Assembly (NCBI RefSeq): GCF_002877365.1
Contig: NZ_MCWZ01000281.1
Span: 1-36,913 of the forward strand
DNA from: Vibrio sp. 10N.261.55.A7
GTDB lineage: Bacteria > Pseudomonadota > Gammaproteobacteria > Enterobacterales > Vibrionaceae
Direction of reading: 5' to 3'
Length of the DNA: 36,913 bases
How positions within the stretch are numbered: the stretch's first letter is position 1; the number at the start of each line of letters is the position of its first letter. Both the position numbers and the translations under genes were made by a program. Under the pieces are notes generated by a model, which saw nothing but the letters and a program-made list of their open reading frames with translations, did not search any database and was not told the DNA's origin. Shown piece by piece: positions 24,638-31,991 of this stretch.

Positions 24638-24943
24638 TGGGTTAGGCTTTTTATCGTAGCTTGAAAGTATGGTGATATGGTTGACTGAGGTTTCAAAATA
24701 CTTAGCTTTTACCTCAAGGTATTCTGGGTTAGAAAAGAACTCATCGGCGGTGGAAGCACTTGGGAAATGAATCGTAAAAACACGGTTAATGGGCGCGTCA
24801 GTTTGTGACAGTAATACCTCAGAAACAATAAAGTCGACACCAAATCCACCCTGGTATTGAGTCAGTATTGGTTTCATTGCTTTTCTATAGAGCGCATACA
24901 CATCAGGATTCGATACTTCTAGTCCAACTAACATTTCATACAT
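24629..24943 (-). CDS. DUF1330-like dimeric alpha-beta barrel protein
   Basis: A 104-residue protein with the ferredoxin-like fold typical of DUF1330/ABM-type dimers: an N-terminal strand MLVGLEVSNPDVY, then a helix, GGFGVDFIVSEV, a central NRVFTIHFPSASTADEFF and a final helix YLEVKAKYFETSV. The function is unknown. The ribosome site AGGAATGCCAA precedes the ATG. Its 3' end overlaps the BLUF gene by 9 bp (convergent). It is the last of a minus-strand run with a TfoX_C-like, an ABM and a YHS-like gene upstream. Confidence 0.7.
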   Translation of the reverse strand: MYEMLVGLEVSNPDVYALYRKAMKPILTQYQGGFGVDFIVSEVLLSQTDAPINRVFTIHFPSASTADEFFSNPEYLEVKAKYFETSVNHITILSSYDKKPNPLL

Positions 24944-24997
24944 TTGGCATTCCTTTTTGAGTTTTCGTTGTAACGCAATAGGGAAGAACTTCTTCCT

Positions 24998-25261
24998 CTA
25001 CTTCGGTGCTAATCCCATGTCGTCTAATCTATGCAGAATTTCTGTCTTTTGTGTCTTGGCTATTTCTTGCCAATGTTTATCCTCTCTTGCGCCTATAATC
25101 GCGTAGATAGAGTTCAGTCCTGTCCCTTTTACGTTAAGCTTGAGTCGCTTGTACAGTTCAAATGGGTCAACAGCCATAAAGTCGTCAACGGAATGTACGT
25201 CTACCTTTGCTAAAATTTCTTCACTCTTTGGTCCAAACCCTTTTAGATCCTGAATTCGCAT
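24998..25261 (-). CDS. Stand-alone TfoX C-terminal domain protein
   Basis: An 87-residue protein equal to the C-terminal domain of TfoX/Sxy: a helix-hairpin-helix-like LKGFGPKSEEILAKVDVHSVDDF, then ELYKRLKLNVKGTGLNSIYAIIGA in two helices and HWQEIAK. The N-terminal TfoX domain that regulates competence with CRP in vibrios is missing, and there is no room for it upstream. It is therefore probably not a competence activator itself; DNA or protein binding is inferred from the helix-hairpin-helix pattern. GGAGG precedes the ATG. The upstream ABM gene is 27 bp away. Confidence 0.82.
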   Translation of the reverse strand: MRIQDLKGFGPKSEEILAKVDVHSVDDFMAVDPFELYKRLKLNVKGTGLNSIYAIIGAREDKHWQEIAKTQKTEILHRLDDMGLAPK

Positions 25262-25288
25262 TTTCCCTCCGTTGTTCTAATCGGTTTC

Positions 25289-25603
25289 TTATAAACCATA
25301 ATCCCGTTCTACCTTTGAAATCCGCACCTTAAATGAGGAGTACCACTCTTTGCGACCTGTCTTTTGAGCGTCTAGGTGTTCTGCGTTCTTCTTCCAATTC
25401 TTAATCGCCTCTAAATCTGACCAATAAGAAACGGTGATGCCAACGTCTTCTCGAGCCGATTCGGCACCTAAAAATCCGGGTTGCTGCTGCGCCAAATGAA
25501 GCATTCGATCGGCTGTCTCACCATAACCATGATCAGCGTCAGAGCGAATTGAAGTGAATATTACGGCGTAATAAGGAGGGGGTGGTGTCTTGGCTATGGG
25601 CAT
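25289..25603 (-). CDS. Antibiotic biosynthesis monooxygenase (ABM) domain protein
   Basis: A 104-residue ABM-fold protein: YYAVIFTSIRSD, a helix GETADRMLHLAQQQPGFLGA, then GITVSYWSDLEAIKNWKKN and EWYSSFKVRISKV. It is close to the small dimeric monooxygenases sometimes labelled YczJ-like. The SYWsdleaI..W pattern is typical of the subfamily. A catalytic role is unproven. Its start overlaps the end of the upstream YHS-like gene by 10 bp (ATG inside the last codons), so translation is coupled and the two may act together. Confidence 0.8.
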   Translation of the reverse strand: MPIAKTPPPPYYAVIFTSIRSDADHGYGETADRMLHLAQQQPGFLGAESAREDVGITVSYWSDLEAIKNWKKNAEHLDAQKTGRKEWYSSFKVRISKVERDYGL

Positions 25604-25797
25604 TTAATCAACTCCTGTTCTTTGATAATGGAATCGAAATAGAGGGTATCGTTTGGCCGCTCTTTAACGTGTTCAGTGAAGTCATCTCTGCAGCCTGGAT
25701 TGCAAAATCCAACAGTAAAGCCTTTATATTCCGCTAATGAATCGGCTTCAATTTTTTTACCCGAACGGGGACAGAACTTATTGATAGCTTGAGCCAT
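25594..25797 (-). CDS. Small cysteine-rich YHS/TRASH-like protein
   Basis: A 67-residue protein with CPRSGKK near residue 9 and GFCNPGCRDDF near residue 32, i.e. a four-cysteine-type pattern (Cys9, Cys32, Cys36, and Cys66 at the end) like YHS/TRASH metal-binding domains. The motif Y-x-G-x-x-V-G-F-C-N-P-G-C-R-D-D-F recurs in small proteins often mislabelled as glutathione S-transferase. A role in metal or thiol sensing is inferred only. AAGGATCAACA precedes the ATG. Overlaps the ABM gene by 10 bp. Confidence 0.7.
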   Translation of the reverse strand: MAQAINKFCPRSGKKIEADSLAEYKGFTVGFCNPGCRDDFTEHVKERPNDTLYFDSIIKEQELIKCP

Positions 25798-25879
25798 TGT
25801 TGATCCTTACATTTATCTCTTACAGGAATGCAATAGGCTTATACTATCTGTTTTATTAATGCGTTGCTAAGTGAGAATA

Positions 25880-26284
25880 CTAATCTGTGGAAGGAGGAGC
25901 CTCTGAGTATTGCGGGGCGTCATCGGCAATCACTTCCCAGGATGCTTTGGATCCGACAAAGATGTGTCGAGCAATTTTTACGTCGGGATCACCGTTCACG
26001 CATCCAAGTGTTACGCCATGGACAATGCCCTCGAATATCCCCGTTAATGTTGAGCCGCACTGACGACAAAACTGCAATCCGAATCCGTGCTGGCCAACAT
26101 AAGACGTTAGCAACTCTTCGCCACTGACCCAGTGAAACTCAGAAGGCTCAATGACCGCATACGCTGAAGCTTGAGAGCTGAATGCTTTTCGACAACGAGA
26201 GCAATGGCATGAACGCGCGTCGTGCAGTTTTCCGTCTAGTTGATACTTTATGTCGCCACAAAAGCACTCACCTGTAATTAACAT
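25880..26284 (-). CDS. GFA/CENP-V family zinc protein (first of two)
   Basis: A 134-residue protein of the GFA family (glutathione-dependent formaldehyde-activating enzyme fold). Zinc-binding cysteines are complete: CFC at residues 7-9, CHCSRC at 26-31 and CRQC near 93-96. The fold is the single beta-tent domain. The catalytic role in formaldehyde chemistry is shown only for a few members and is uncertain here. A second, divergent GFA gene lies at 31992-32378. Single gene, about 80 bp upstream of the YHS-like gene, on the same strand. Confidence 0.87.
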   Translation of the reverse strand: MLITGECFCGDIKYQLDGKLHDARSCHCSRCRKAFSSQASAYAVIEPSEFHWVSGEELLTSYVGQHGFGLQFCRQCGSTLTGIFEGIVHGVTLGCVNGDPDVKIARHIFVGSKASWEVIADDAPQYSEAPPSTD

Positions 26285-26435
26285 GGGGTTATCTTCCTTT
26301 AATGTTCTCTATTAAAGAGAATCATAGTAAACATGAGGACATGAATGGCGAAGGCTTGATCGCCAATAAAACTCTAAATGTCGAATCTACCGACTCAGAA
26401 TGACTAACTTAACACTTAACACAATAACCATGTGC

Positions 26436-26819
26436 TTAGAACATCGTATTGGTGTGCGCTGATTGTTTCGGAACTTCTTGTATTGAATCCCAATGCTCTA
26501 TGATTTTTCCAGTGGCATCAAAACGGAAGAAGTCCATGGTTGCGTACTCTTCACCTTCAGGCCACATTTGCCTCGTGTGTAATGCAACCATGTTGTCTTC
26601 TGCGATAGTACGTAAAAACTCAATCGCTTTATCAGGATAATCTTGATGCATTTTTTCAAAATACTCAATGAAGCCTTGTTTGCCGTCAGAGACCAAAGGG
26701 TTGTGCTGTATGTATCTATCACCGACATACAATTCGACGGCTTTTTTGGGATCGCCCATGTACGCAGTTCGATAAAAATTGACAGCATTGAGTTTGTTTC
26801 TCTCCAATCTCTCACCCAT
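26436..26819 (-). CDS. SnoaL-like/NTF2-fold protein
   Basis: A 127-residue NTF2-like protein of the SnoaL type: N-terminal helices ending in ELYVGDRYIQHNPLVSDGKQGF, a FLRTIAEDNMVALHTRQMWP strand pair and MDFFRFDATGKIIEHWDSIQ, the conserved end of the family. The conserved His in YIQHNP and the His-Trp-Asp in the last motif line the pocket in polyketide-cyclase-like members. The substrate is unknown. Flanks: a 150-bp spacer with several small inverted repeats toward the GFA gene, and an NTPase gene downstream-first on the minus strand. Confidence 0.85.
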   Translation of the reverse strand: MGERLERNKLNAVNFYRTAYMGDPKKAVELYVGDRYIQHNPLVSDGKQGFIEYFEKMHQDYPDKAIEFLRTIAEDNMVALHTRQMWPEGEEYATMDFFRFDATGKIIEHWDSIQEVPKQSAHTNTMF

Positions 26820-26901
26820 AAATCCCTCTCTGTATAGTGCTAAGCAAATAGTAACTATAGTCGAGAAATAACGTCATAAAGTATTAATTCGCCAGCCTTA
26901 A

Positions 26902-27426
26902 TCAACGTTTCAGCTTTACATGGTGTTGAATGAAGTGACGTAATTCCGCTTTGGATTTTATGATGTGTACCTTCTTAAATTCTGACTGACTTTTCAGTCT
27001 CAATTCAAATTCGTCGTTCCAAAATGTCGGACTGAGCTTGAGCATTTTGTAGCTTTGAATCGAGCCTTTTAATACTGAACTTCCATCTGGCCACCCTTCC
27101 GGTTTGATCATGAATCCTTTGAGCAGTCGTTTCGTGACAAACCAATAGCTAACAGGGTAGGGCAAGTCGATGTATATCAAGGTGTCTGCGGCCTCTAATC
27201 GTTCATTAAAAGAACCAAGTGGCCCTAAACCATCGATGATCCAAGCGTCGCTTGATAAAATGTCACTGTGCGCGAGACGAAAAGTTTCTTTGTCGACCGG
27301 TTCTCCATTTGCTTTATAAACCAGTGAATCGAGCTGATGGAGTGGGAGATCGAGTGACGACGACAACAGTTTGGATAGAGTCGACTTACCACTCCCTGGT
27401 TTACCAAATACGGCTACTTTTTCCAT
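26902..27426 (-). CDS. P-loop NTPase, adenylate-kinase/topology-modulation-like
   Basis: A 174-residue small kinase-like protein with Walker A FGKPGSGKST at residues 7-16, a DSLVYKANGEPV substrate-loop region near 33, a WIIDGLGPLGSF segment near 62 and a Walker-B-like TLIYIDLPYP near 82. It belongs to the group annotated as DNA topology modulation protein FlaR or adenylate kinase; the phosphate acceptor is not known. I start at the ATG at 27426, with GAGGAA upstream; the frame is open to 27471. A hairpin at 27471-27495 separates it from the acetyltransferase gene upstream. Confidence 0.82.
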   Translation of the reverse strand: MEKVAVFGKPGSGKSTLSKLLSSSLDLPLHQLDSLVYKANGEPVDKETFRLAHSDILSSDAWIIDGLGPLGSFNERLEAADTLIYIDLPYPVSYWFVTKRLLKGFMIKPEGWPDGSSVLKGSIQSYKMLKLSPTFWNDEFELRLKSQSEFKKVHIIKSKAELRHFIQHHVKLKR

Positions 27427-27470
27427 GTTAATTCCTCTGCTGGGTAGAAATCCTATGAGGCAGAAACACA

Positions 27471-27495
27471 AAACCCACCTCTATAGGGTGGGTTT
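27471..27495 (-). terminator. Hairpin terminator for the minus-strand acetyltransferase block
   Basis: AAACCCACC and GGTGGGTTT form a 9-bp stem with a 7-nt loop. On the minus strand it is followed by a T-rich stretch (TGTGTTT). It lies between the acetyltransferase gene ending at 27684 and the NTPase start at 27426. Confidence 0.55.
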
Positions 27496-27683
27496 GATAC
27501 ATCTGATGTGCGTGTGCACTCCCACCATTCCTAAGGAATGATGATAATTCGTGTGTTAAGAGACATCAGGTGCGTATTCATAGCGTCATCATTGACGATA
27601 GCGAAACTAAGGTCAAGAATATTCTGTATAAAAATCAACCGCTGTGTGTTCGGTGCAAATCGACCGCGTTTTCATGTGGGTCG

Positions 27684-28166
27684 TTAGCTTAGCCATTTGT
27701 ACATAATATAGCTGTCTATGTACCCTAGCTTGGCATGGTTGTAGGCTTTAGGTATGGTGCCGATTATAGAAAAACCAAGCTTCTCCCAAAGGCCTATCGC
27801 AATTTTGTTACTTGATACGACACTATTAAATTGCATCGCTTTGAAGCCTAGCTCTGAGGCCAATTCTTGCGAATGTAAACAGAGCTTTCGAGCAACACCT
27901 TTACCTCTCGCTTTGCTCGAAACCATGTAGCCGCAGTTGCAAATGTGGTTGCTTGGCCCCATTCCGTTCGGCTTTATGTAATAAGATCCCAGTACCTCAT
28001 CGTCTTCTATATAGGCAAACGTTCGAAGTGGTGTTTGGCACCATAATTCAAATGCCTGCTCAAACGTCATGTTAGAGTCAAAGGCGTAGGTTTCTTGCGC
28101 CTGAATCACCTCTGAGAAGGTTGGCCAGAACTGTCTAAAATCGGATTCCGTGATTTCTACGATCAT
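27684..28166 (-). CDS. GNAT-family N-acetyltransferase (1 of 3)
   Basis: A 160-residue acetyltransferase with the acetyl-CoA loop KARGKGVARKLC near residues 92-103 after the beta-4 strand CNCGYMVS, and the C-terminal GLWEKLGFSIIGTIPKAYNH typical of GNAT enzymes. The opening ITESDFRQFWPTFSEVIQAQETYAF resembles a common group of soluble bacterial members acting on small amines or amino-acid derivatives; the acceptor is not known. It is the last gene of a compact minus-strand block (GNAT, GNAT, VOC, GNAT; gaps of 9 to 27 bp). Confidence 0.88.
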   Translation of the reverse strand: MIVEITESDFRQFWPTFSEVIQAQETYAFDSNMTFEQAFELWCQTPLRTFAYIEDDEVLGSYYIKPNGMGPSNHICNCGYMVSSKARGKGVARKLCLHSQELASELGFKAMQFNSVVSSNKIAIGLWEKLGFSIIGTIPKAYNHAKLGYIDSYIMYKWLS

Positions 28167-28193
28167 CTTGGTGACACCTAGTTTATGTAATTT

Positions 28194-28589
28194 CTATAGC
28201 GATTGTGCTCTAACATGAAGACCACGTAAGCCGATGAGGTTTCCAAAGGGATCTTCAACTTGGCACATTGTTAAACCATTTTCGATATCCATTGGACCAC
28301 GATAGAGCGTGCATCCAAGCGAGTAAAAATGTGTGAGCGCCTGCTCGATATTATCCACAGACCAATAAACCACAGTGCCTTGCTTGCCAAAGGTCACTTT
28401 GTTGTCTGCTTGAACGATTTCTATAGCAAAACCTTGAAGGCTCAAGGATACAAAATCAAACGCCTCCAACGGTGTTGCGATGGCAGTGAGAAAGGCCTTT
28501 TTATACCATTTTAAACCTTGTTGCACGTCAGGCACATGTATTAGAACAGCCACGGGTTGTATCGGAAATGCAGAATTCATGACTGACAC
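28194..28589 (-). CDS. VOC-family (glyoxalase fold) protein
   Basis: A 131-residue VOC-fold protein with an N-terminal VAVLIHVPDVQQGLKWYKKAF and a C-terminal QVEDPFGNLIGLRG, the two classical motifs of the fold. The Asp-Pro-Phe-Gly-Asn-x-x-Gly end is typical of bleomycin-resistance-like members. Metal ligands are not all evident. It sits inside the acetyltransferase block, with 9 bp to the gene upstream and 27 bp to the one downstream. Such GNAT-VOC neighbours are common in accessory DNA, but a shared pathway is not shown. Confidence 0.85.
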   Translation of the reverse strand: MSVMNSAFPIQPVAVLIHVPDVQQGLKWYKKAFLTAIATPLEAFDFVSLSLQGFAIEIVQADNKVTFGKQGTVVYWSVDNIEQALTHFYSLGCTLYRGPMDIENGLTMCQVEDPFGNLIGLRGLHVRAQSL

Positions 28590-28598
28590 AGTTTCCCC

Positions 28599-29018
28599 TT
28601 ATCGAAGCTTAAAGACATGTTGAGTCTTGGTTTTGTTGAAGCCAAGCGCTTGGTAGAACTGCCGGCTATCCAGTCTTTTTTCATTGCAGCGAACTCTAAC
28701 AGTACCTGAGTGCGAGGCAATAGCTCGTTCAACAAGCGCTTTAGCAACGCCTTGTCTACGATAATTTGGGTCAACGACAAGCCCCACAATCTCGACAAAG
28801 CTAGGAGAAGCCAATCTCTTTGCATAGATTAGGTGCAACCAACCAGTGATGACGTCACCTATGTGGGAGACGTAAAGTGAATCGGCATTCGATTCTATGA
28901 TGAGTCTTAGATTACGTATCGCTTCATGAGAGGGAAGTGCTGCATAACCGAGATGAATGGATACGGCATTAATACCATTCACATCTGATAGTGTGGCGGT
29001 TCGTATTTGATGGTCCAT
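28599..29018 (-). CDS. GNAT-family N-acetyltransferase (2 of 3)
   Basis: A 139-residue single-domain acetyltransferase. The strand-loop-helix for acetyl-CoA reads GLVVDPNYRRQGVAKALVERA near residues 75-95, in which the usual RGxGxG is RRQGVA. The end, RQFYQALGFNKTKTQHVF, is the conserved GNAT tail. The N-terminus IRTATLSDVNGINAV is the standard first strand and helix. Acceptor unknown. Second gene of the compact minus-strand block. Confidence 0.88.
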   Translation of the reverse strand: MDHQIRTATLSDVNGINAVSIHLGYAALPSHEAIRNLRLIIESNADSLYVSHIGDVITGWLHLIYAKRLASPSFVEIVGLVVDPNYRRQGVAKALVERAIASHSGTVRVRCNEKRLDSRQFYQALGFNKTKTQHVFKLR

Positions 29019-29040
29019 GGATGCCCTTCAAAGATTGTTT

Positions 29041-29517
29041 TCATAGCGCAAGTGACATTTGCAAGAGTGGCCACAGTTCACCATCCACATTGTGATGTTT
29101 AGGCCCCTTATCGATGGGCTCAAAGCCCAGGGATTGGTAACAATTAAAGGCGAGTTCATTCGCTGAAAACACCGCTAACGTGACGGTTGTGCAAGGCGTA
29201 TTTTTCTTTATGTGTTCTACGGCACTCTTGACCAATTGTTTACCCAGGCCTTGCCCACGAATGTTTGGCGTGACAACAACACGGCACAGTCTCATTTCGG
29301 TGTTGCTCACTCTGACAAGTTCGATAAACCCAAGTAACGTATCACCATCATTGAGTGTGTAGAAATCGAGGCCACTGAGTTTGCTGTGGGTTATGAGTTC
29401 ATCTGTTTTAAGTGGCCAATTGAAAATGAAACCACCCCATAGCAGAAACTGCTGTTTCGTTTGAAACCAGGTCGTCAATTGGTGTGCTTGAGACTCACTA
29501 AATTCTTTAAATTCCAT
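29041..29517 (-). CDS. GNAT-family N-acetyltransferase (3 of 3)
   Basis: A 158-residue acetyltransferase with LCRVVVTPNIRGQGLGKQL around residues 77-96, the best RGxGxG match of the three, and a NCYQSLGFEPIDKGPKHH tail. The N-terminal part with TWFQTKQQFLLWGG resembles the RimJ-like or YhbS-like groups. It is first in the block, so the promoter for the four genes should lie in 29518-29638, where I see no clear motif. The three acetyltransferases differ too much in sequence to be recent duplicates. Confidence 0.88.
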   Translation of the reverse strand: MEFKEFSESQAHQLTTWFQTKQQFLLWGGFIFNWPLKTDELITHSKLSGLDFYTLNDGDTLLGFIELVRVSNTEMRLCRVVVTPNIRGQGLGKQLVKSAVEHIKKNTPCTTVTLAVFSANELAFNCYQSLGFEPIDKGPKHHNVDGELWPLLQMSLAL

Positions 29518-29638
29518 TTAAGCTCTAATATCGAAGTTATGTGATTATAAAATGTACTTCTAACATTTACCTAAATTCGGTCATTTAATCAATGACATTA
29601 TCTCAGTTGAAGGGGGAAATGGTTTAATCGAACTTGCT

Positions 29639-30064
29639 CTATTTGTGGTGTTGAACCGTGTAATGAGCGCCAGTCGCAGAATTTAGGTTAACGGTAACGG
29701 CTTTTCCACCAAAACCATGAACATTGCACTTTGCTCGAACAATGACCTTAGCGACAGTGTCGGGTATCGCAATGTTACATTGCCTACGGGTAAACGGCTG
29801 CTCATTATTATGCGGATGCGCAAGCGGGCGGCTCCCCAAAATATGACCTTTCTGATCGACAACCTCCCAGCCATTTGCGTAGTGGTCCCACCCTTCATCG
29901 TTGTGGCGCACGGACACATCAAAGCACCAACTGCCATTTGCTTTTTGCGTTGCCGTTACATTGGTCACCTGGGCGTAATCTAAAGAACTTGAGTGCGCCT
30001 CTGTCTCAGAGTGTGCAAGGCCAACAAACGCAAAAAGTGTCGCTAAAAATAATAGACCTCTCAT
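29639..30064 (-). CDS. Exported His-rich protein, unknown function
   Basis: A 141-residue protein with a signal peptide (MRGLLFLATLFAFVGLAHS, cleavage near SETEA) and a single beta-rich domain. Conserved-looking segments are WCFDVSVRHNDEGWDHYANG near residue 45, PLAHPHNNEQPFTRRQCN near 75 and KCNVHGFGGKAV near 108. Many histidines cluster in those segments and two cysteines may pair, so a periplasmic metal-binding or chaperone role is possible. I know related proteins only as uncharacterised. The ATG at 30064 has AGGA; an ATG at 30076 is in frame. Single gene. Confidence 0.75.
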   Translation of the reverse strand: MRGLLFLATLFAFVGLAHSETEAHSSSLDYAQVTNVTATQKANGSWCFDVSVRHNDEGWDHYANGWEVVDQKGHILGSRPLAHPHNNEQPFTRRQCNIAIPDTVAKVIVRAKCNVHGFGGKAVTVNLNSATGAHYTVQHHK

Positions 30065-30134
30065 CTTATTCCTCATCGGCTCTTGGCATGGTGTCTGGGT
30101 AGTTTGGAAAGTTTGGTCGTTCTATTTCATTAAA

Positions 30135-30188
30135 CATCTATGTAGAAGATCTATGTAGAACACCGATGTTAGAAAACATCTGTTAGAA
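30135..30188 (-). repeat. 13-14-bp tandem repeat, 4 copies
   Basis: Units 30135-30147, 30148-30160, 30161-30174 and 30175-30188 share CATCTATGTAGAA. Units 1 and 2 differ at one base; units 3 and 4 have one added base. They lie upstream of the exported protein gene. Confidence 0.65.
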
Positions 30189-30335
30189 AGCCTTAATCAA
30201 ACATAGTGGTGAATGTCGAAAAATGAAACGTATTTGGGCGCGTTATTGAAACTGAGAATTTGCTTGGTGGTCTACGTAGTGCAACGAAAAGGTATCGAAA
30301 CTGTGCCGATATTTATGGCCGCTGAATGGGTTCGT

Positions 30336-31178
30336 TTACGATCCATTCTGAGTTGGCCTCTTTCGCCGAGGTTTTGCCATCGCAGTCAAATTCCCCATCA
30401 GCATAATTGACGCGCCAATCAGTAAGGATAGCTCTAAGGTTTCGTTGTATGCGAGGACACCAATGACCCCAATCGCAGGTAACCTCATAAAGTCCATTAT
30501 GACAACGACGCTGACATCGGCATAGTGCATCGCCTTAGTCATACAATAGTGAGCACTCAGAGCAGTGATGCCTATTATAGTCAGCCAAAACAACTCTATC
30601 GTGTTTGGCGTGACCCACTGGTTTAAAGCAAACACTAGCCCCAACGGAAGCTGAATGGCGCACATTAAAAACAAGATGGTTAGTGGGTCTTCCGTTCTAG
30701 ATAGTGATTTCGTGCAAGTGTGAGCAATAGCGTAGCAAAAGGCCGCTCCCAATACTGTCAACGACGCTAAGCTTAAGACTTCTTGTCCGGGCTGCACAAT
30801 GATTACCACGCCGAGTAGACCGAGTGAAATCGCAAACAAACGTCTTAAGGTGAGGGACTCTCCCAGAAACAAACTGGCTATGATGGCTGTCCATAATGGA
30901 ACGGTGAACTCCAAAGCAAACACTTCCGCGAGTGGAAGCAGGCTAACGCCGACCAACCAGCCATACTGGCCCATAAAATGAAAAATATTTCGCACAAGGT
31001 GTAAGCCTAATCGCTCAGATTTGAACTGATTAAGCTTGCGAGCTTTTACCATGATGAGTGAGATAAAGATCAGACCAAAGACACTGCGGAAAAATATAAT
31101 TTGAAATGCGTTGAGTTCATCACTCAGCTCTCTCGCCGCGATGGCCATTAAGCAGAAAGACAAAAGAGTCCCTAACAT
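30336..31178 (-). CDS. EamA/DMT-family transporter
   Basis: A 280-residue membrane protein with about ten predicted helices in two EamA repeats: the first runs from LSFCLMAIAARELSDELN to SLGLLGVVIIVQPG, the second from LTVLGAAFCYAIAHTC to GVIGVLAYNETL...GNLTAM. Family members export amino acids, nucleosides or drugs; the substrate is not predictable. The ATG at 31178 has no ribosome site, and the frame is open upstream for ten codons (ITNAITW just before it), so a non-ATG start a few codons earlier is possible. The C-terminus is basic and cytoplasmic. Confidence 0.87.
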   Translation of the reverse strand: MLGTLLSFCLMAIAARELSDELNAFQIIFFRSVFGLIFISLIMVKARKLNQFKSERLGLHLVRNIFHFMGQYGWLVGVSLLPLAEVFALEFTVPLWTAIIASLFLGESLTLRRLFAISLGLLGVVIIVQPGQEVLSLASLTVLGAAFCYAIAHTCTKSLSRTEDPLTILFLMCAIQLPLGLVFALNQWVTPNTIELFWLTIIGITALSAHYCMTKAMHYADVSVVVIMDFMRLPAIGVIGVLAYNETLELSLLIGASIMLMGNLTAMAKPRRKRPTQNGS

Positions 31179-31376
31179 CCATGTGATAGCGTTTGTGATA
31201 GTTGCGTACTCTAAGATAATAATCGTTCAATCTATTACATTTATGGCCAATGAGTAAATGCTGGTGTTGGAAAACCGAGAGATGGCAAAGTAGGCTCGCT
31301 TGGTGGAGACGAGCTATTAACTAGAAGCAACGTTGCAGTGGAATTAAGTGATAACGCTAATGGATTTATGGGGGCA

Positions 31377-31417
31377 AGTATGTAAGGTAAGAGCGAGTTA
31401 TTCATACCTTACATACT
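31377..31417. other. Perfect 13-bp inverted repeat (hairpin) without T-tract
   Basis: AGTATGTAAGGTA (31377-31389) and TACCTTACATACT (31405-31417) are exact reverse complements with a 15-nt loop. It lies 34 bp after the DUF4019 gene stop on the minus strand, in the 272-bp spacer before the transporter. Neither strand has a T-run after the stem, so it is not a classical terminator. Confidence 0.7.
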
Positions 31418-31450
31418 ATTAAGAGACTAATACATGGGTTTCAATGTCGG

Positions 31451-31843
31451 TTATTTAATGAAATAGCCGACCACATGCCAGCCATTATTATTCCGCAACG
31501 TTAAGGTCTCGGTTGCGTTGCTGTAGGCGAACTCTGAACGATATCGCAACACAACATATTCACCTTTTGGGGCATTTGGTAAAGACGTGAGCGGCTTTTC
31601 AGTCAGTAAATTTCTAGTGTAGATTTCTCCCACAGAAACTCTTGCGGCATCAATCGCTTTAACCCATGTCTCTTTTGATATGTTAGAGCGGAAAAACTCA
31701 CCGGATTCATCCCAGCTTTTCTTATACTCTTGCGAATCAATGAGCTCTAGCCAACTCTTGGCTTCGGTTTCAGCGGACGGCGACTCGGCAAGTAAAGTCA
31801 TTGGAAGCATTAACAGAAAGAAGGCAATTGCATTTTTTAACAT
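31451..31843 (-). CDS. DUF4019 family exported protein
   Basis: A 130-residue protein with a signal peptide (LKNAIAFFLLMLPMTLLAES) and one DUF4019 domain: SWLELIDSQEYKKSWDESGEFF, KETWVKAIDAARVSVGEI and the final YVVLRYRSEFAYSNATETLTL with GWHVVGYFIK. The fold is NTF2/cystatin-like and the function unknown. I choose the ATG at 31843 with GGAG six bases upstream; the frame is open to 31909. Its 3' end is followed by a perfect 13-bp hairpin. Confidence 0.85.
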   Translation of the reverse strand: MLKNAIAFFLLMLPMTLLAESPSAETEAKSWLELIDSQEYKKSWDESGEFFRSNISKETWVKAIDAARVSVGEIYTRNLLTEKPLTSLPNAPKGEYVVLRYRSEFAYSNATETLTLRNNNGWHVVGYFIK

Positions 31844-31991
31844 TTTAAACTCCATTTTCAATATAAGGCTAGGTCGTTCAGAGTGAAACAACCTGATATT
31901 TAGTGACATTACTCTTTCTTTGCTTAAGCGCAGTTCTATAGACCGCTTGCTTGATTTTATCGCCAGTTGTTACAGGAACTGTTCTGAATTA

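Noticed and set aside
27520..27560. Short inverted repeat CATTCC / GGAATG as a regulatory element
   Set aside because: Six-base arms with a 3-nt loop are expected by chance at this rate; no gene start is near.
30213..30410. 65-codon frame on the plus strand between the exported protein and the transporter gene
   Set aside because: It overlaps the transporter 3' end, has no good ribosome site and shows no recognisable composition.
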